Assembly: GCF_004793975.1 (NCBI RefSeq)
Contig: NZ_SRYB01000002.1
Coordinates: forward strand, 62,001-126,000
Origin: Lepagella muris
GTDB lineage: Bacteria; Bacteroidota; Bacteroidia; Bacteroidales; Muribaculaceae
Reading direction: 5' to 3'
Length of the DNA stretch: 64,000 nt
A program made the translations under genes and the position numbers. A model generated the notes under the pieces. It was not told where the DNA came from. It did no database searches and saw only the letters and a list, made by a program, of their open reading frames with translations. Each line of letters starts with the position of its first letter. Within the stretch, counting starts at the first letter, position 1. Below, piece by piece: positions 62,690-64,000 of this stretch.

Positions 62690-62745
62690 CGACAGTTTCC
62701 GCCACGCTTCCCATAGAACAGCGTACCAGGGCGGAACTTTTGTTT
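62690..62745 (+). ncRNA. hairpin RNA, orphan copy 2
   Basis: TTCCGCC (62697-62703)/GGCGGAA (62730-62736) and ACGC (62704-62707)/GCGT (62721-62724), with the same ACCAG bulge and the same AACTTTTG tail as copy 1. The apical loop differs in sequence and length. Stem and bulge are conserved while the loop has drifted, which suggests selection on the structure. Confidence 0.68.
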
Positions 62746-62780
62746 TTACATCCCTGATTATTTGCCTTCTGCGAAATTGA

Positions 62781-62816
62781 TTTTGGTCGGAGAATTTGCA
62801 ATAATTCCGACCAAAA
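62781..62816 (+). terminator. hairpin terminator-like
   Basis: TTTTGGTCGGA pairs with TCCGACCAAAA (11 bp) and is followed by ATTTATTT; it would end a short RNA of about 125 nt from the copy-2 promoter. Confidence 0.6.
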
Positions 62817-62821
62817 ATTTA

Positions 62822-62912
62822 TTTAAAATCATTACTGAAGTCTCATTCTAATGTCGATATAGCATCAATAGGCTTCCTTGTTGACTGTGAAAACGAGCCA
62901 CGGGGGGGGTGT
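62822..62912 (+). pseudogene. remnant of the 3' end of a second abiF gene
   Basis: AAATCATTACTGAAG, CTAATGTCGAT and GAAAACGAGCC occur in the same order as in the last 85 bases of abiF (62514-62592), at about three-quarters identity. The body of the second gene is deleted between the copy-2 RNA and this tail. Confidence 0.7.
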
Positions 62913-62954
62913 GTATCAATGGCTGAAATACGTTTTTAACGTTAGAATATAAAT

Positions 62955-63003
62955 AAGAAAAATCGTATCATAGTCTGGATACTTGGCTTGATACGACTTT
63001 TCT
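62955..63003. terminator. bidirectional hairpin
   Basis: AGAAAAATCGTATCA and TGATACGACTTTTCT pair over 14 of 15 positions, with A and T tracts on the two sides. It lies between rightward abiF and the leftward immunity gene. Confidence 0.85.
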
Positions 63004-63065
63004 CAATCTTGTAATTACAATCAAAAATATTTTGAGAGTAATTGTGGTTTTACATCAGTCTTTTG

Positions 63066-63542
63066 TCATTCATGTGATTTTGTTGTTAAAACAAAAATCG
63101 CTTCATCATGATATGACTCTAAATCTTCAGTTAACCATTGCTCGGTTTCTCGAACACAATAGAACGAAATTACAATATCTTCCTGATTAACGCTCAAAAC
63201 GATGTTAAACTTATCAGGAAATTCCTCCAGCAATTTAGCTAAAGCGAATGCAAAATTCAAACTTATTCTAAGAGTATATGCTGTATTCGGATATTTATCA
63301 ACATATATTTTATTATTCGAATATTCATTTCCAGTTTTATCCTCATAATAAAGTTCAAATTTTTTTACAGATTTATAAGTGTAGCTATTCACATCCTTTC
63401 TAAACTCTACTCCGGTCTCTATATAGTTATAAAGCCTTCGAGGAATGGTTGTAGTTAAGAGAGGCTGGTATTCCATCTTATATCTGTTTAGAATAGTTTT
63501 CATATTCTCATTCATAGAAACGAGATATATAGAATTACTCAT
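63066..63542 (-). CDS. candidate immunity protein (158 aa)
   Basis: Start 63542 (MSNSIYLVSMNENMK) overlaps the toxin stop (ATGAGTAA) and is preferred over 63584. 158 residues, acidic, alpha/beta, no signal. Not a family I recognise. Size, charge, AT-richness and overlap with a toxin C-terminus fit a cognate immunity protein. Confidence 0.7.
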   Translation of the reverse strand: MSNSIYLVSMNENMKTILNRYKMEYQPLLTTTIPRRLYNYIETGVEFRKDVNSYTYKSVKKFELYYEDKTGNEYSNNKIYVDKYPNTAYTLRISLNFAFALAKLLEEFPDKFNIVLSVNQEDIVISFYCVRETEQWLTEDLESYHDEAIFVLTTKSHE

Positions 63543-64000
63543 TCCCAAGATATTTATTTCCTGTTTGTATAGCTCTTTGTACATTTGGATTTGATAATTG
63601 TTCGTTTACTCTATTTGGTGCTGGTACATCCCATTTATTTGTTTTAGGGTCACGAGAATAAAAACGACCATCTTTATTATTATATAAATATTTGTTGTTT
63701 TTATTATCTTGAAAATGTATTTGTCCTGGCCGTTGTCCCGGATTTGGATTTTCAACATCAATTCGATTTCCTTTTGAATCTTTCCACAAAGTTTTACTAT
63801 TGACTTTAGTTCCTCGATTATTGGATGCTGTCGAATTTCCAGTATCAAGATGTCCTTTCTTTTCAGAGAGATTTTTACCTGCAGTAGCCATCATTACAGC
63901 TCCGTGCGCTGTAAGACCTGCTCCAACAGCAGCATCAGCACCTACTATAACTACAACAACAGTAGAAGTTCCAAGCGAAGGACCTTCTGCAACGAGTCCT
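63535..64000 (-). CDS. polymorphic toxin C-terminus, 5' truncated by window edge
   Basis: The frame runs open to the right edge, so only the last 154 or so residues are visible. A hydrophobic Gly/Ala/Val segment (VVVVIVGADAAVGAGLTAHGA) precedes the toxin tip, as in Rhs/PT-TG pre-toxin regions. The tip has RIDVENPNPGQRPGQIHFQD and KYLYNNKDGRFYSR, then NVQRAIQTGNKYLGNE, which resembles the type-24 polymorphic toxin domain as I remember it. The nuclease-like activity is not certain. Followed directly by the candidate immunity gene. Confidence 0.75.
   Translation of the reverse strand, partial: GLVAEGPSLGTSTVVVVIVGADAAVGAGLTAHGAVMMATAGKNLSEKKGHLDTGNSTASNNRGTKVNSKTLWKDSKGNRIDVENPNPGQRPGQIHFQDNKNNKYLYNNKDGRFYSRDPKTNKWDVPAPNRVNEQLSNPNVQRAIQTGNKYLGNE

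Noticed and set aside
8127..63065. Attachment-site direct repeats marking the ends of the mobile element
   Set aside because: I compared the gene-free stretches near 8.1-8.7 kb and 62.6-63.0 kb by eye and found no shared direct repeat; the right end may lie outside the window.

Overview
The window reads as Bacteroidales DNA (Bacteroides/Parabacteroides/Prevotella-like). Promoters fit the Bacteroidetes pattern TTG-N18..21-TAnnTTTG, and the gene families are typical of that order: FtsX/MacB exporters with an NtrC-type two-component system, the MobV relaxase, DUF3945/DUF4099 and ArdC-like polyvalent proteins, and the OmpA porin. I see no rRNA, tRNA or CRISPR array.

Layout. (1) 1-8126 looks like ordinary chromosome: an ABC exporter operon whose second permease is broken, a heptamer minisatellite, then a sigma-54 response regulator and its histidine kinase. 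(2) 8.1-60.2 kb looks like one large mobile element (mobilizable or conjugative plasmid/ICE type). Its integrase, type IV secretion core and ends are not visible here. From 8.96 to 32.8 kb it carries rightward small genes plus ssb, a 1670-residue DarB-like methylase-helicase, a phosphoribosyltransferase/SLOG pair and a ParB-like protein. Nearly every gene or small operon there is preceded by a terminator, a cluster of CCNNTTATA motifs, a leftward promoter and a structured leader of about 200 nt. Leftward cargo interrupts this block: 22.4-26.0 kb (CatA-like acetyltransferase, AraC regulator, esterase, DUF3795 protein) and 32.9-34.9 kb (HEXXH protein and an apparently inactive serine-recombinase homologue). 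From 35.3 to 41.9 kb a rightward operon encodes a lipoprotein, membrane and DNA-binding proteins, a MobV relaxase with a hairpin-rich oriT candidate, and an OmpA-family protein. From 59.3 down to 42.7 kb a leftward operon of about 16 genes encodes polyvalent/antirestriction proteins, a toprim protein, exported and membrane transfer-type proteins, a radical SAM enzyme, peptidoglycan hydrolases, an OB-fold protein and ArdC.

(3) 60.2-64.0 kb: a complete 1337-bp IS4-family element with 15-bp inverted repeats and a 9-bp target duplication. Next comes an AbiF-type HEPN abortive-infection gene with its own promoter and hairpin RNA, then a decayed second copy of the same locus that keeps promoter and RNA hairpin. 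Last is the C-terminus of a polymorphic toxin with a candidate immunity gene.

How it fits together: ArdC, the DarB-like protein, SSB/OB-fold proteins and peptidoglycan hydrolases would protect incoming DNA and open the cell wall; MobV would process DNA for transfer; ParB would support maintenance. The lipoprotein-to-mob operon and the transfer operon share an AGTATGAT site, so they are probably co-regulated. The least explained signals are the repeated leader/antisense-promoter architecture of 8.7-32.4 kb, which includes a hairpin with visible compensatory changes, and the duplicated RNA-abiF unit.
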